The notes: generated by a model from the sequence alone, not told the origin. 64,000 nt of DNA from Clavelina lepadiformis (GCF_947623445.1 NC_135242.1:19530001-19594000), one strand, 5' to 3'. Shown: positions 28,033 to 41,100, numbered from the stretch's first letter. A program made the numbers and translations.

Positions 28033-31000
28033 TCAACTGACGTGAACGGATGGGTTACGGACCCGGTAACTCCATAGAGACAGTTTCCATAACAACGGAG
28101 CCATTATAAGGCTAAGGGTAGTCACGCTCAATATGAGTAGATAGATCTGAAAAAAAATGTTATTGATAAAAACGATTACTAGTTGTTATTAGTATACTTA
28201 GTATGAGATCATACAACGCCATTGGATATTGCCTATATTGGAAGTTTAATTAAATCTTTTGCATTTGAATATACAGTACGTTATTGTTAAAGCCATGGTT
28301 TTGATTATTTGTGCATTATGTAAGCGTAGTATCAAATGTTAGTACGTAGCAGTACTGACGGGGAGCAGGCAGTGATCCCAAACGCATAAAGTGCACGACA
28401 GTATTTCAGTACGACACTGCACAGACTGCAAGACCGCCCGTGGGTATGCTGTGAAATATGAATAACCCGGTCGAGGTGCCACAACATGAAAGATCAGTTT
28501 TAACACACGCGCAAAAATTTAATGATGATAAACCGGTTTTTCAGACAAGTTTACAAAAGTTTCAGCACGCTTGCGTCAGCAAAACTATGATGATTTATCC
28601 AATTACAAAATTCAGTTCTTGATCAAACATATATCGTAGGTTTGTGCTTATTTGAATTTTGTTGTTGAAGTACGTTATTTACAACAAAACAGACAAAAGA
28701 AAACAAAATTGAAAGCTTGATTCGCTGGAACACATGATCGGTACCTCGCGGGTTATTATCTTCAAGTGCCTTCCTCTGCTACTCAAAACAAAAGAAAACT
28801 CGGACACTTGAGCTAAACCGGCTGAGATGACCACTTTTAACTTCCGGGCTTGTCCATGAAGAAGACAATTCAACACCACCGAATAAACCAGGTACTTGCC
28901 TGCGTAAAACAGCGTATGTTTTTATGATTGCATTGCTAAGTCGGTGTGAATTTGTACACATACTGCATATAATTTAGCTTGATAAAAGCACGTGTATGCA
29001 CAGGTTCTCACCGGCAACCACAAACGCCGTTAAGGTGATTAACAGCGTGAGCTCAACAAACACAAAGGAAGGAAAGACGTGGAAGCCGATAGCAGCAAAG
29101 AATATGACACTAAGGTAATCGTGAATAGCAAGAATCTTTTGTTCTAAAGCCTGAAACACAAAAAAGTTGAAAATCATACGAGTGATGTGTAATCTTACAT
29201 AGAACAAGCATCCGCCTTCTAACTTACAGGTTGATGTATGGACTGCGATATGACCACACCGGCCATAAAACAACCAAGCTCCATGGATATTCCTAAATAG
29301 CTTGTAAAAAGCTGATAAACCAACATAACGGCCAACTGCAAAGAAAAAAAAACACAATGCCATTTCAAAGGGCCTTTTTTTCAAATTACCTTAGAGTAGG
29401 CTACTTAGTTAGGAGTTAGGCACACAATAAAAAATGAGAAGCGAGGATGACCAAATCTTTACCACTGCCAGGAGTTGATGTTCACGGCTTTGCTTCATCA
29501 TGTGACGTGTATAATGGGGCATGATGTAACGTATCACCAGGAAGCTGACCAACACCGCCAGAGCGACTGCGGTCAGTGTTTTCAGGACGGCAAGAGTGAA
29601 ATGAAGAAAAACATCACCATTACTACAAAAACAAACCGAGATTATTTGATACTAAAAGGAAAACATAAGAGTAACAAAACGTTTTGCGCAAAGGGTAATA
29701 CGTTAAATACAAGACAATAAACTACGAGCTTAAAATAAGAAAGGAAAAAGGAAAGTTTCTCTGAAATTGTTGATGTTGTCTGAGCCGTGTTAACAAAATT
29801 TTAAAGTAAAATAGGAAACAGGATATAGTTTGGCACTCTTGAGGTTAACTTTATATTTTTCGACACGAGCTTTCGCAAGCATAAGCTTGCTTCTTCATTT
29901 CGATTTCGCAGTACACCTGAAGAAGCACGCTTATGCTTGCGAGAGCTCGTGTCGAAAAACATAAAGTTAACCTTAAGAGTGCCAAACTATATCCTGTTTC
30001 TTATTTTACTTGGAACTTGTTGTAATAGTATACCTCTCCCCGGCACGATGAGTGGCCAAACCGGGAATAAGTGAAATCATTAGACTTAGCTGTACATCTT
30101 GAACAACCAACACCCCAAGCAGGATGCTGGAATACTCTAAAGCTCCGTTGTCTTTAGATCCTCCTAATGTTAAAGTTAGTGAAATTTACATTTGCTGAAA
30201 AGCCACAGTTACGCAAAACGTGAACACAATTCTACCTTGCAGAAACCTTGTAACCAACGGTGTACTTGACAGTGAGAGGCAGGCAGCAATAAATGCACTT
30301 TCACTCACTGGTATTCCTTTTATTACAATTGAACCAATGAACACCCCTGGACATGCGAAATAAAATTTTGCAATTAAAAAAGTTGACGTATGTTCACATG
30401 AGAAATATTTATATACCCATAATAAAAGCATACAAACACTAAACCTACAGGTGATAGTGCAAACTGTCCGATGAGAAACAAAATTTGAAGATAAGTGATG
30501 TATAATTCAGTTAGTTTTTATTTCCATTTGAAACTATGACAATAATTACCAGTGAAAACCATCAATAATGTTGTATAAACTGGTGTTTGGACTGCTACTC
30601 TCCAAACTTTACGAATTCGATCAACTGAAAATTCCATGCCAGTACAAAACATGATCATAAACACACCAAGCTCTCCAATCGTTTCAATTTGAACCTAAAC
30701 CACAGAAAGAAATTGGTTACTTGTAATGTGTAAAAACTTGAACCAATTATGGAACGTCATCACTATGATATGACAAAACATCTTACTCTATACCACACCA
30801 TATTATCACAACAGTACCATTTGTTGAATAAAATTAGCTCCAGATGGACCGAGTATGACGCCAGTCAGGATATAACCAAACAGGGAGGGAACACCCACAG
30901 CTTCACAAAAACATCCCAATGGAATAGAAAGTAACAATATCACAATGATATCAACAATAAGTATATGGTCCACGTATGGAGAAGTACTGTCTTGTAACCT

Positions 31001-34000
31001 AGTAAAACGCAAGTCACATAGTTTCATTATACAAGATAAAATTAACCTATGACATCTTGCATGTAACAATACTTGTTGCCTACCACAAACTAGGGGGACG
31101 CTTTGCAGCAGTAAAAAATATCTTAAACTGAGAAATGATGATGCCATAATCAGTATAAAAAAGTATCTATCATGAAGTAAATACTTTGTCAAGACGTATT
31201 TGTTATTGTGAGAATCAATAAGGAGGTCCTGTTTCTCATCTTCCAAAATTTCCTCTTCAACATCACTCTCCATGAGATTTTGATCTCCGTAAAAATCACG
31301 TATACCTTCCTTTATGTGAAGGACAGCTTCGATGTTGGCACCTTTCAACTAAATTACAAACTAGCATTTATTAACTTGCATTAATGCCGTAACCTTACAG
31401 GATAAAAACCTTACTGGAGTCAAAAAGATACATAATCTTTTACGATAAAGCAACAGCAATATACACTTATATTACATGAAACAAAAGTAATTAAAAATCG
31501 ATTCAATTTTGCACTAGAATTCAACAAACAATGATGGTGTGATAATCGACTGTGAATAAGTCACCCACTTGATTGATTTCTTTATCTGAGAACTCATGTT
31601 CAGCTACTCTGTTTTCAAGTTGGTCAGCAGCTTGTGACAATTCTTTAAATAATTCCCCCATCCAAGAGGTGCTATTTGTTTCATCCATGTAAGTTTTCAT
31701 TCTTTCCTCAAACTCTCGCATTCTGATAGTTCAACGTTGAAAAATAAAGCAATAAAATTAAACAGCAATGCATGATATATGGTGTTGTCAAACATAGCCC
31801 AAATCTGGTTGTTTCCTTTAACAAGTTAGGTAAAATAATAAGACTAATTAGTTTTTAAACTATGTCAATATAATTTCAGAGCTCTATCAAATTCTACCTG
31901 TTGAAACTTTTTTCTTCCTTTAAAGTTGCCACACGCAAAGCTTCCAGTCTTTTCCTGCTGTTCTCCTGCAAAGTGCTAGCATTCCAAAAATCCATTGTGA
32001 GAGATTTCCGCAGCGCTAAATCGATCAATTAATGATAAAAAAACAACGAAATTACACAAAACTAATAAAAAAATAAACCAATATAGCTCGATACAACAAT
32101 GGATTGATTACAATTTGAAAAATGACAAAAAGATTAAGTCTTGCACCTTCTTCAGCTTCAATCATGTCCTTTTCGCTTTCCCTCATTTCCTCAAGGAACA
32201 TTTCAAGAACATGAAGTTTGAATTCTTTTTCTTTATGGGACAACTTCTTGCTTATATTTACCTACATAGCGACAAACAAAACTATTTACAGAAAATTGTT
32301 GATGGATTTAGGTTTAACATTTTTAGTTATTTTGATAATTCACATTAATCACTTTCTTCACCTAATGAAGAAAGCTAAAGTTTTTGAAAAATAATAAAAA
32401 ACTCTACTAGGGTGTTATCTGTTTATTGCTTTTAAAACATAAGACGCCAGCACAATTGTGCTATCATCGATAACAAACTGCTATATGGATTGTGTTGACG
32501 TGGAACCACAACACAGTGATATATTACTATTTCTTATCTGACATTTTATTACATTTAAGAATTATTTTGCACCTAATACATACTAACAAAGTGCAATTTA
32601 TGGCATAGATTATTTTGTCGTGGCATGAGTAGAAAATAATACAATTTACACTTAATGAAGCTACGTTAGCGAAAGTTTGTCATTTTGAAAATATGTTATA
32701 TTGCAAATATACTCAAATATTTACCCTTTCCTGAGCCTGCTTGACTTTTCCTTCTAATCGAACTTTCATATTTGACAGACCTTTTGATTGCATTCCACCA
32801 ACATTTGCACGTAATTTTTCTAAATATTTATGAGCTTTGGAAAATTTTGCAATAAGCAAAAGAAGCATAAATAAATTGCTAACAACAATGCATATATACT
32901 TACAATAAAACATATACAGCAAAGCTCATCACCTGATGATCATGGTAACAGCTTCATTAGCCTATAGTATGGCGTTACAATATTTATCATTGAACTGAGA
33001 AAACTATTTGCATGCCTTAAACTCAATGATGATTATTCATCACTCAAGCCATACTTACCACCTAAGCTTGCTTGGTGCAATGTTCAACAAATGCCAGTTT
33101 TTTAATATTAATTTTTACTGGAAATTATATTATAGCAAATCAACGATGAAAAATTGCGAAGTCAGCAACAAAATTTTAATGTAGTGGCATAAGTTCTCCT
33201 GGAACATAATATTTTTGTTTATCTATCAATAAGTGATGTTCAACAATTAAACTCATTTGCTTGTTCATTATTACCTGCTGAGCTCGCTAAAAGATTATAG
33301 TGTAGTGGTATACTGAAAAGTGTCATGCAAGTGTGCGCATACTTTACAATATAATCAACCAATATGACACTGAGTCCACAAAATCGATTTATTATCAAAC
33401 GGACAAATAATACTGAAGGAAAATTAAGCAACCACTTAGTCCAATTGCTTTGTTGGTACCTTTGCCATGGTCACTGTTCTTTGGTGACTTTTTGATGTCT
33501 GACGAAGCCTTGCGAATGACAGCTTGCACTTGCTCATGAGGTTTATTTCCGTTATTCTGTAAATATATTAATTGTAAATGTATATTTAACCAGACTAGAA
33601 AACAATCTATCAACAATTACTTAAAAATGCGTTACTTTCTCAGCTACATGCTTTGGAAATCGATAAAACCTGAATAGTTAATACTATATAAGCTTTAAGA
33701 AAAGTAACAGAAAAATTAAGAAAGTGACTAGGCTATTTCAATGCATAGTATTTCAGAAAATCCATTATTGAGGTTAAATAACTAAGTAAGAAAAAAAGGG
33801 CCTAGTGAAGAAGTGCACAACCATAAGACATCACAATTTGAGTAGCTGGCGTCTAGAATACAAATACATCCTGTGGTTGTGCACTTTAGCACTAGACCCA
33901 AAAAAATACGCGAATAGTTGTTTTCCGTTAAAATGGTACTGTAAACGGATCTAATATGCAAGTGCACAACCACAGGATGCATTTGTATACTGGACCCCTG

Positions 34001-34849
34001 GAATCTTCATCCTCTGAGAAAGTGACCACACTTTCCACTATGGTTCAAGCCTTGCTCAATGTCAATGGTAGCGTCACTGAGTATTGAACACGACTCAAAA
34101 GCCTAGCACTCTATAGGCTAGTCCTACTAATCGTTCCACTATCAAACCGACATTAGCCTAGCCTAGTTATTTACTATAACAGAGGAAAGTGTGGCACCTG
34201 CATGTATGAGGTTTAACGATGTGGATGCCAAATATTTTTACTTTAACGCTTTTTTATAACAAATAACCAAAGAAAAACTGGTCGCCGGAACGCCAATTTA
34301 TAATAAATAAACAAAAAATTGAGGTTCCAATGCATGTCAGAATTCTCGGCTTTACATGCACGAGTTCATGTCGAAAACTGCCATATAGTCAGGGTTATTT
34401 AAAGCTAGCTATCAGTTAATCATATATTTTTCGTCAAAAGTGCGGTAAGGGCAAAAAATCAAGCCAGTTGTTCCTAACACACGCCAATGAACGAGAAAAA
34501 GTGACAAAGCCGAAAAGGGTTGTAACGTGCTCAAAAATAATTAAGGTAATAATTGCTGGTAACAATTAGCACAACCACTAAACCCATAAAACCTATGTTT
34601 AAATTAGATTTACATTAAGTTTACGCTATCAGCTTATAATTTTTAAGCTAAGTTAACAAGAAACCGGAAAAAATAGCTTCAAACGTACAGTTTTTCGGTG
34701 AAAAAGTGGAAGCCTAAAACAGATCTTACCTTTTCCGCATCTCCGTTTCCAATAGGGTTACTTTTTGACAGAGCACAATAAGCTTCAAGTACAAATAAAA
34801 CCAAGAAAACTTTTCTTGCTGATCTTCTAATACAAAACTCTTTACCCAT
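28033..34849 (-). CDS. TMCO3: TMCO3-type cation/proton antiporter (CPA2), 16 coding exons
   Basis: Exons, 5' to 3': 34849-34730, 33556-33436, 32819-32725, 32261-32147, 32015-31898, 31722-31569, 31348-31185, 30998-30818, 30694-30550, 30346-30236, 30163-30034, 29622-29463, 29335-29228, 29150-29012, 28899-28745, 28146-28033. All junctions are GT-AG and phase-consistent, giving 709 aa against 677 in human. Residues 1-28 form a signal peptide. Exons 3-7 are charged and helical, fitting the family's coiled coil, and the linker reads NNKYVLTK as in vertebrates. From about residue 300 comes the CPA2 Na+(K+)/H+ exchanger fold with family motifs LSSTPL (430-435), VQDVQ (QD at 463-464), MELGCFMAG and FFAAIG (591-596), ending near SVTTLSL. 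The protein should sit in an endomembrane or surface membrane and exchange monovalent cations for protons. Transport by TMCO3 is inferred from fold. Introns carry MITEs at 29804-30011 and 33798-33899. Confidence 0.95.
29804..30011. repeat. Foldback MITE in TMCO3 intron 11
   Basis: Arms of about 95 bp (29804-29898 and 29917-30011) are near-perfect reverse complements with a loop of under 20 bp. The arms contain GAGGTTAACTTTAT and ACGAGCTTTCGCAAGC. The same motifs in the same order recur in the foldback elements at 55370-55631, 58913-59166 and 62795-62969, so these are one family. It lies between TMCO3 coding exons 11 and 12, 22 bp from the exon 11 donor side. Confidence 0.9.
33798..33899. repeat. 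102-bp MITE in TMCO3 intron 1, second copy of the 23.8-kb family
   Basis: It has the same length, inverted termini and internal order as the copy at 23756-23857 (GTGCACAACCA near the left end, its complement near the right). The flanks are A-rich, so a target duplication cannot be judged. Confidence 0.85.
33957..33997. repeat. Partial copy of the 102-bp MITE, inverted
   Basis: The stretch AAGTGCACAACCACAGGATG onward to about 33997 is the reverse complement of the right half of the neighbouring MITE at 33798-33899. Only one terminus is present. It lies in TMCO3 intron 1. Confidence 0.7.
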
Positions 34850-35590
34850 TTATCCGTATGAAACAAAAAAATTAACAAAAGTTTCTGGCCTCTGTAAGTC
34901 TTCTATCAACGAAAATCAGTTTGCCTAATGGTGAATAGGAGTAACTTGAACTAATGAAGTCGGTGATGCAGTAAGGGGTTGTCCCGCAGTTGGGAATTGT
35001 TTTGCTTATTCAAGCTAAACTCAAAAAAGCCTTAAAGGAAATGAAAAAAGTGTTTAATATATTCCGGGCTCCTATTAATTTTTGATCCTTAGATACCATT
35101 ACATATAAAATCTGCTAAAATTGAAATATTATATAATTACATGATAAGAATTGTCCAACGTGATCATATCCAACCATATTATCACATTACTATCATAATA
35201 ACCATATTATCATATCCAACCATATCATAAAAATTTGTTCTTGAAGTATTCATGGTTTGGTGCCTGTTTAAGGACATGGTTTCAGAGTGCACGTTTCAGA
35301 ATATGAAATGGTTACCATACTATGTACGATACGTGCAACGTTAAAAAGGGTGCATTGATGTAACTATACGTGCGTCGTACGTTTTGTCATCACGACCAAC
35401 CAAGCTGTAACTTGTGCGCCTGCAACGTGGAAATTTCTTAGTTTTCCTATATATCTTTACGTAACGCCATCTTCTTTTTTTCGCGTAGTCTAGATATTGT
35501 TTATTTCCTGGCCCACATGGTTAACTTGGCTCGCCATTTACGAAACCATAAAGACGACGGAGATTAAATAACAATAGCCTACACAATAGT

Positions 35591-36055
35591 AGAGGTGGGC
35601 AGTACCGTATTACTGTAGGCTACCACGTTTTTTTCTTCAGTAAGCTACAGATATCAGGACCGTCGGTATTCTTGAAAAAAGTGCCGAATTATTTTTTTCA
35701 TGATATTTCATTCATTCCCGATAATTGGTACTTTTCAAGGTTTTGGGAAATAAATTTAACAAAAGTTCATTTTAATTAAACTTTGATGGCAATTTTAGCG
35801 TTTGCCTTTCTTATGTAATCTACAACTGTCTAATAAAGTTGCAAGGAGTGAGGTCAAATATCTTTATTTTGGCCTGGAGTAACCTATAGCGGGACCACAA
35901 AGAAGGCAAAAATTGCACGTGCAGCGCAGGATTCGCAATACAAAAAGTACCGGTGTAGTGTAAGTGACTGACAAAGTACCGAACTGTGTTTTTCAAACAG
36001 TACAAAATATCGGTACCGTTGGTATATTTTTTGCAAGCTACCGGTACCGACTGCC
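35591..36055. repeat. Non-autonomous hAT-like element, GGTGGGCAG termini
   Basis: It begins GGTGGGCAGTACCGTA and ends with the complement of GGCAGTCGGTACCGGTA. The interior has many GTACCG steps. It is homologous in inverted orientation to 37600-38107, sharing blocks such as CCTGGAGTAACCT and GACAAAGTACCGAACT. There is no transposase frame. The GGGTGGGCAG-type terminus is the reason for suggesting hAT ancestry. Exact ends are uncertain by several bases. Confidence 0.7.
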
Positions 36056-36509
36056 ATTACACATTAGACACTGTGTTGTTACAATAGTTTACTGATCTTA
36101 GGTGCAACGTACGCAATCTTGCCCACAGGAATCAGGGTTCCTCTTGCTGCAGATCAAGCGGAAAGCAAGCCAATCTAGTGGTCCTCAATCCGTTTTGCAG
36201 CCGACGTACCCTGGAAAAGAAAAAATCATCCCGCCTTGCTCCAATTAATCTTAGTAAGACTTTTAGATGCATGTTTTTTGACATAATTGCCTGCATAAAA
36301 TTAGTTTCTAAAATCCAATAAATACTCGTCCAACTGAAGCGAATTTGCACCAAAATACTAATTTAAAAAAGTATATTTGTATAAACGTATTTAAACAAAA
36401 CACAAACAACAAGTTACTGCATATTTATATAAAAAGTGACATGTAAACAATTTCACTATGACATACACAAATACTCCCATTTTTTGTAAAAAACTTTGGG
36501 TTAAAATCT

Positions 36510-36882
36510 TTCACCCCATTCGTCTACTTTGCGCCCATTAAAATGGTCCAGAGTTCGGGAATTTTTTCCCATTGTAATGGTTGAAAGTATGCCTTTCTTA
36601 CCCTAGAGTAAGATATATGCCTTTTGAATGGGGAGAATTTTACTTCGGCATAAGTATGGTTTGTGAACCCCATTCGTCTATTTTTCCGCCCATTAAAATG
36701 GACCTGCTTTCAGCAATGGGGTTTCCCACAAACCATATTTCTGCCGAAGTAAACATCTCCTCATTCCAAATGCATATTTCTTACTTTAGGGTAAGAAAGG
36801 CATACTTTCTGCCATTCGAATGGGAAAATATTACCGCATTTCTACCCATTTCAATGGGCGGAAAGCAGACGAATCGGGTGAA
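36510..36882. repeat. Palindromic MITE with an internal copy of its own terminus
   Basis: The left end TTCACCCCATTCGTCTACTT and the right end (complement of TTCACCCGATTCGTCTGCTT) are inverted repeats. The whole 373 bp is an imperfect palindrome, with further paired blocks including a TTTCTTACC motif and a CTTCGGCA motif on each side. Near the centre, about 36669-36712, the terminal sequence CCCCATTCGTCTA..CCGCCCATTAAAATGG appears again. No coding content beyond a chance 102-codon frame. Confidence 0.8.
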
Positions 36883-37599
36883 TCTTTAGTTGTTTGCTGG
36901 CGTTCAATTTTTTACGTTTTGGCAAAAATTTTACTGTACATGAGTTTCTTAAAAAGTTTATAAATTAATAACTTGTTTTAAACTAAATTTTACATTGAGC
37001 AAATATCGAATTAGCCGTTTTCGGTTAAGGAAACCTCAGAATTGGGGTTTACTGCCAAGTTTTTAATATATTTATGTAGGCTATATAGGTCAGTTAACCT
37101 ATACCTTTTTATATAAGTCCTTGGTTTAATATTTAAAACCATCACCACAAACAGCTAGCTGTGCTTGAAACGAAAGAAAGAGTCTTCCTAACTTTGCGTT
37201 GGCTCAATACAAGATAGCTTTCTTTCTTACTAAGCTTTTCTAAAACTGTCTCCGCAATACGTCAATATAGTCAATACGTATAACTTACAAATATACAATG
37301 TAGGCCTACTTGTTAGTTTCATATTTATTTTAGCGCGAGGTTAATGATGGAGGTATATAATTACATATCAACTCATTGACACTTGCATAGGTTAAGCTGC
37401 TTCAATATATAAAAACTTTGAGTGACTTTACTCTGCTAGTTTGGTCCCTAAGATAGCTTTACAGGAAGACGATCGGATAGTCGTAAACCACCTGTGTATA
37501 GTCTGATGTGATCAGTCTATATTTGCGCAAACAACCAAAGACGCACACCAATGATCTCAATATTACTACAGTAACTGAACGAATAGTCATGGGTTGGGG

Positions 37600-38107
37600 G
37601 AGGGGGGGGGCAGTCGGTACTTTGAAAGTACAGTCGGTAACGGTATCGGTATTGGCAAAAAATGAACCGACGATTCAGTACTATTTAAAAAAAGTAGTTC
37701 GGTACTTTGTCGGTCCTCGGTACCGGTACTTTTTGTGTAAAAGATGCTGCTGCTGCAAATGCAATGTTTGCCGCTATTATGCCCCTGGTAAAGGTTACTC
37801 CAGGCCAAAACATATGTGACATTAATTTTACTTGACATTTCTAGATTAAAAAGATCAACAGATGCTAAAATTAGTATTAAGGATTAATTAACATGATGTA
37901 TTTTTGAAAACATATTTGTTAAAATTTTGAAATTATCGCCTGAAAAGTACCAAGTACCGAGACCGACTGAAATTTCTTGAAAAAAGGGATTCGGTATAGA
38001 GGTTCGTTATTTTTTTTCAAAAGTTCCGACGATACCAGTATCGGTACTGAAAATGTACCGTGGTACAGTAATTCGGTGCTATGGTACCGCGGTTCTGCCC
38101 ACCCCTG
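37600..38107. repeat. Non-autonomous hAT-like element, inverted partner of 35591-36055
   Basis: The right end reads, on the minus strand, CAGGGGTGGGCAGAACCG. The left end is G-rich, followed by GCAGTCGGTAC. The interior carries repeated GTACCG and TCGGTA steps and matches the 35591-36055 element in the opposite orientation. No target duplication was evident. Both elements occupy the space between the divergent TMCO3 and phytanoyl-CoA dioxygenase-like genes. Confidence 0.7.
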
Positions 38108-38840
38108 GCTACAGGACATAAAATTCTAAAAATATCGTTAAACAAAGATCTGACAGGTGACAGTGTCCGTCACAAAGCCATACACTTAGCATCATTAAGT
38201 AACTGTTGCAGTTGCAAGTAAACACATTAGTAAATAGACTCCAACCGGAATAACACCACTAAACAAGAGATAGCAGCACAAATATTGGAATTTGTCAGTA
38301 ATAGTTCTAATAGTTTAGCATAATTTTAAAACGTTGGTCATTTTTGGCTATAGTATTGAATGAAATTGTTAAACTGTGTGTATAGCTACAGGATGCTTAT
38401 TAAGCCTATACGTGCCTGGGAATCTTGCAAATCTTGATGGATTACTCTGACATTGGGATTAAGATCCTAGCTGGAAAATAGAATCCGGAGGAGAGTGCAA
38501 CCTAAACCTCCTACACTCGCGCCATCATTGTTGACAAGAAATCAACGCTGACTGCAAGTTATAATCTCAATGAAAACGGTCTGGTGAAAGATTTCCATTT
38601 GTCTGCTAGATTAACCAAGTAGAACGCCGGGTTAATAATTACAAAAAGTATCCCATATAACGTTCTCAAACATGCTGTTCGCACATAACATTACTCGACC
38701 ACAAAGTACACAGGGGCAAAAGTTTATATTTATCGCGTACGTAAATTTATGCATTTGCTTAGCGATTAAAACTCACAGAAGTGTTTTAAATAAGCTCAGA
38801 GCTTGAGCCTACTGCTTACGCGATTGTTGCACGTTCAAGT

Positions 38841-40981
38841 ATGGAAGCAAAAGGTATCATTAATTTATTAGAACTATGCAGAACAATTGATTTCAGTAAA
38901 CTAGCGCTTTCTTTATACACGCTGCATAACTTGCTTGCGATAGTGTTTCGTTTGCAAATGTAGGCCTAAATATATGGGCTATAAAACTTCAAGATATTTT
39001 TGTAGATTTACCTGTGTATCAGTTTGTTGAAGGAAAACCTCTGATCGTCACTGATGGAATGAAAGAAGATTTTTGGAAAAATGGATTCATAATTGTAAGG
39101 TGAGGAGCTTTTATTTCACAGCGACAATATATCTATGTAATCAAGGTCTAAAAGCTGCAAAGATTGATGAATACTGTTGTATAACAGTTAGCACAGTATA
39201 GGGCAATAAGGCGGGATAAAAGTCACTTATTGATCACTTTTTGGCCAAAGGCTATAGTGCCGCTCAACCGGGGTGCCATTTACGTTTCGCAAGGGTGCCG
39301 CAAGTTATTGCGCACTAATCACTAGTCCAGGAAAACGGTTGCGAAAATTATTTTTATTTAATTCAGAAACTTTTTGGTTTGACTGTGGGTGCCGCCAAAT
39401 CTTTTGGTTGTTTGCAGGGTGCCGTAAACCAAAAAAGGTTGAGAACCACCGGGCTATACTGTAAAGTAGGCTCATTAGTTACCGTTGAACAAATTGCTTT
39501 TCATAGTGCAAATAGTCCAAAAATTTTAAGTGAGCCCTGTTGCAGGCAACATATACATTTATCTGAAACATTTTCCAGAAACCTGTTGACCAATGCCGAA
39601 GTGATAAAGTTGCGAAGTAGTCTGGAACGACCCGAGTCAGCAGTAATGGGTGAGTCGTACGATCAAGGGGACGGTGACGGTCGGAATATACGACTCACAC
39701 TCTGGAATCATCCAGGGAACGACTTGACCGGAATGATCAATCGTTGTGAGAAAGTCGTCAATACCTGCCAAGAAGTAGGTTGAGCTTCTTTTTCCTTCTT
39801 ACAAAGCATAGTGAAATTCTGTTATTACGTTCACTATGTCAGTGAGTTTGAATGTTTGTTCTAACGATTTTGAAAGCTGTGAGCTACCCGACGTAAACAA
39901 GAACGTAGGCTACAACAAATCCCACCCCAGGATTAGCTTGTTCATTTAATGTCTATCAAAGAAGGCACGCTGCCCAGTGCTTACTTATAGTTTCCTTTTC
40001 ATATTTCTTGGCTCCGGTGATTAGCGCAAAATTATCGCACATGCAGTGTCTAATTTGCGTAATTTAACCAGCTAATTGGAGGTGAAGTGTATCACTATCA
40101 CACGAAAATCGTGCAGAAAGAACCGAGAACTGGAGGGGCCTTTCAGTGGCATCAAGATTACGGGTAAAACTTTGGTCATGAGCTAAAAAATATCAATTTA
40201 AATTTTTCCAATAAATTATGATTTTTCTGCTGGAATTTTTGTTAACAAACCAATCGCTGAAATTTGATGTACAAATGCAACCTAAATGAACCACGTCTTT
40301 CCATAAACCAAGATTAACGTCGATAAATTACAGGTATTGGTATCTCAACGGAGTCATGTTCCCCGACCTTATCTCCGTTCAGTTCGCTATTGATCGAGCT
40401 GACGTCGGAAACGGTTGCCTGCAGGTACTTCGAGGATCCCATAGAATGGGACGAATTGAGCACGGTAGAGTGGGAGACCAGGCTGGTGCGGATATAGAGA
40501 GAGTCTACGAGGTCTTTTATTTGTTCTACTTGTAATAAAACGCTCGCATGATAGCACGAGAAATGGTTTTGTGCAAATTCAGGCTGAAAAAGTAATGGAA
40601 AAAATTCACGTCGAAATGGATCCCGGTGATGGATTGATCTTTCACTGCAACCTACTTCATAGAAGCGACCAGAACAACAGCGACAGGAGGCGGTGGATGA
40701 TGATTGCTTGTTACAATCGAGCGGATAATAATCCGACCAAAGATCATCACCACGCCAGATACACTACATTAGAGACGGTATAATCTTTTGATAACTGTAG
40801 TCAAAAGTATTGCAAAACGAGTGTTTTATACTTGGTACTGTTTTACCTTTATCATTTTCAGGTATCCAATAAAGCCATCATGGAGTGCAAAAATCTTGAC
40901 GACTTGTCCGGAAAATGGTTTATCAATCCACACAAAGCCAACCTAGAATGTCTTCCAACCAATCCGGGAAAAGTTCGTTAA
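38841..40981 (+). CDS. Phytanoyl-CoA dioxygenase family (Fe(II)/2-oxoglutarate) enzyme
   Basis: Exons: 38841-38853, 39006-39099, 39579-39774, 40072-40163, 40334-40511, 40583-40777, 40862-40981. Phases agree and give 295 aa. The first coding exon is only 13 nt. The N-terminus reads [10 protein letters not shown], the usual PhyH opening. The iron ligands are visible as WHQDY (H128, D130) and LLHRSDQN (H217), and R228 lies 11 residues after H217, the same distance as the 2-oxoglutarate-binding arginine from the distal histidine in human PAHX. The active site therefore looks complete. The family hydroxylates diverse small substrates using O2 and 2-oxoglutarate, and the substrate cannot be told here. 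The C-terminus (GKVR) is not a peroxisomal PTS1 signal and no PTS2 is evident, arguing against a simple phytanoyl-CoA role. Intron 2 carries a hAT-like MITE. Confidence 0.94.
39257..39450. repeat. hAT (Charlie-like) MITE in intron 2 of the PhyH-like gene
   Basis: The right terminus on the minus strand reads GGTGGTTCTCAACC, a typical hAT end. The left terminus (GTGCCGCTCAACCGG) is its diverged counterpart. The flanks AGGCTATA and GGGCTATA match at seven of eight bases, the 8-bp duplication expected of hAT. It is 194 bp long without a transposase. Confidence 0.8.
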
Positions 40982-41100
40982 ATTTGATCCAACCATGAGA
41001 CTGCAGCAGACTGGCTTTTGTTTGTTTAATTCTAAACTGTGTTCTCTGACGTGTCTTAATTCGCTGAATGTGTTATAAGTTATCGTGGCTATGCATTACA

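Larger units (their letters stand above)
34850..38840. promoter_or_regulatory. Divergent intergenic region between TMCO3 and the PhyH-like gene
   Basis: The two start codons face away from each other across 3991 bp, so both promoters should lie here. I recognise no TATA box at a convincing distance from either ATG. Much of the middle is filled by three short non-autonomous elements (35591-36055, 36510-36882, 37600-38107). Promoter placement is inference from gene orientation alone. Confidence 0.4.

Noticed and set aside
36581-36889. 102-codon open frame within the palindromic element
   Set aside because: It is a by-product of the inverted-repeat sequence and encodes no known domain.
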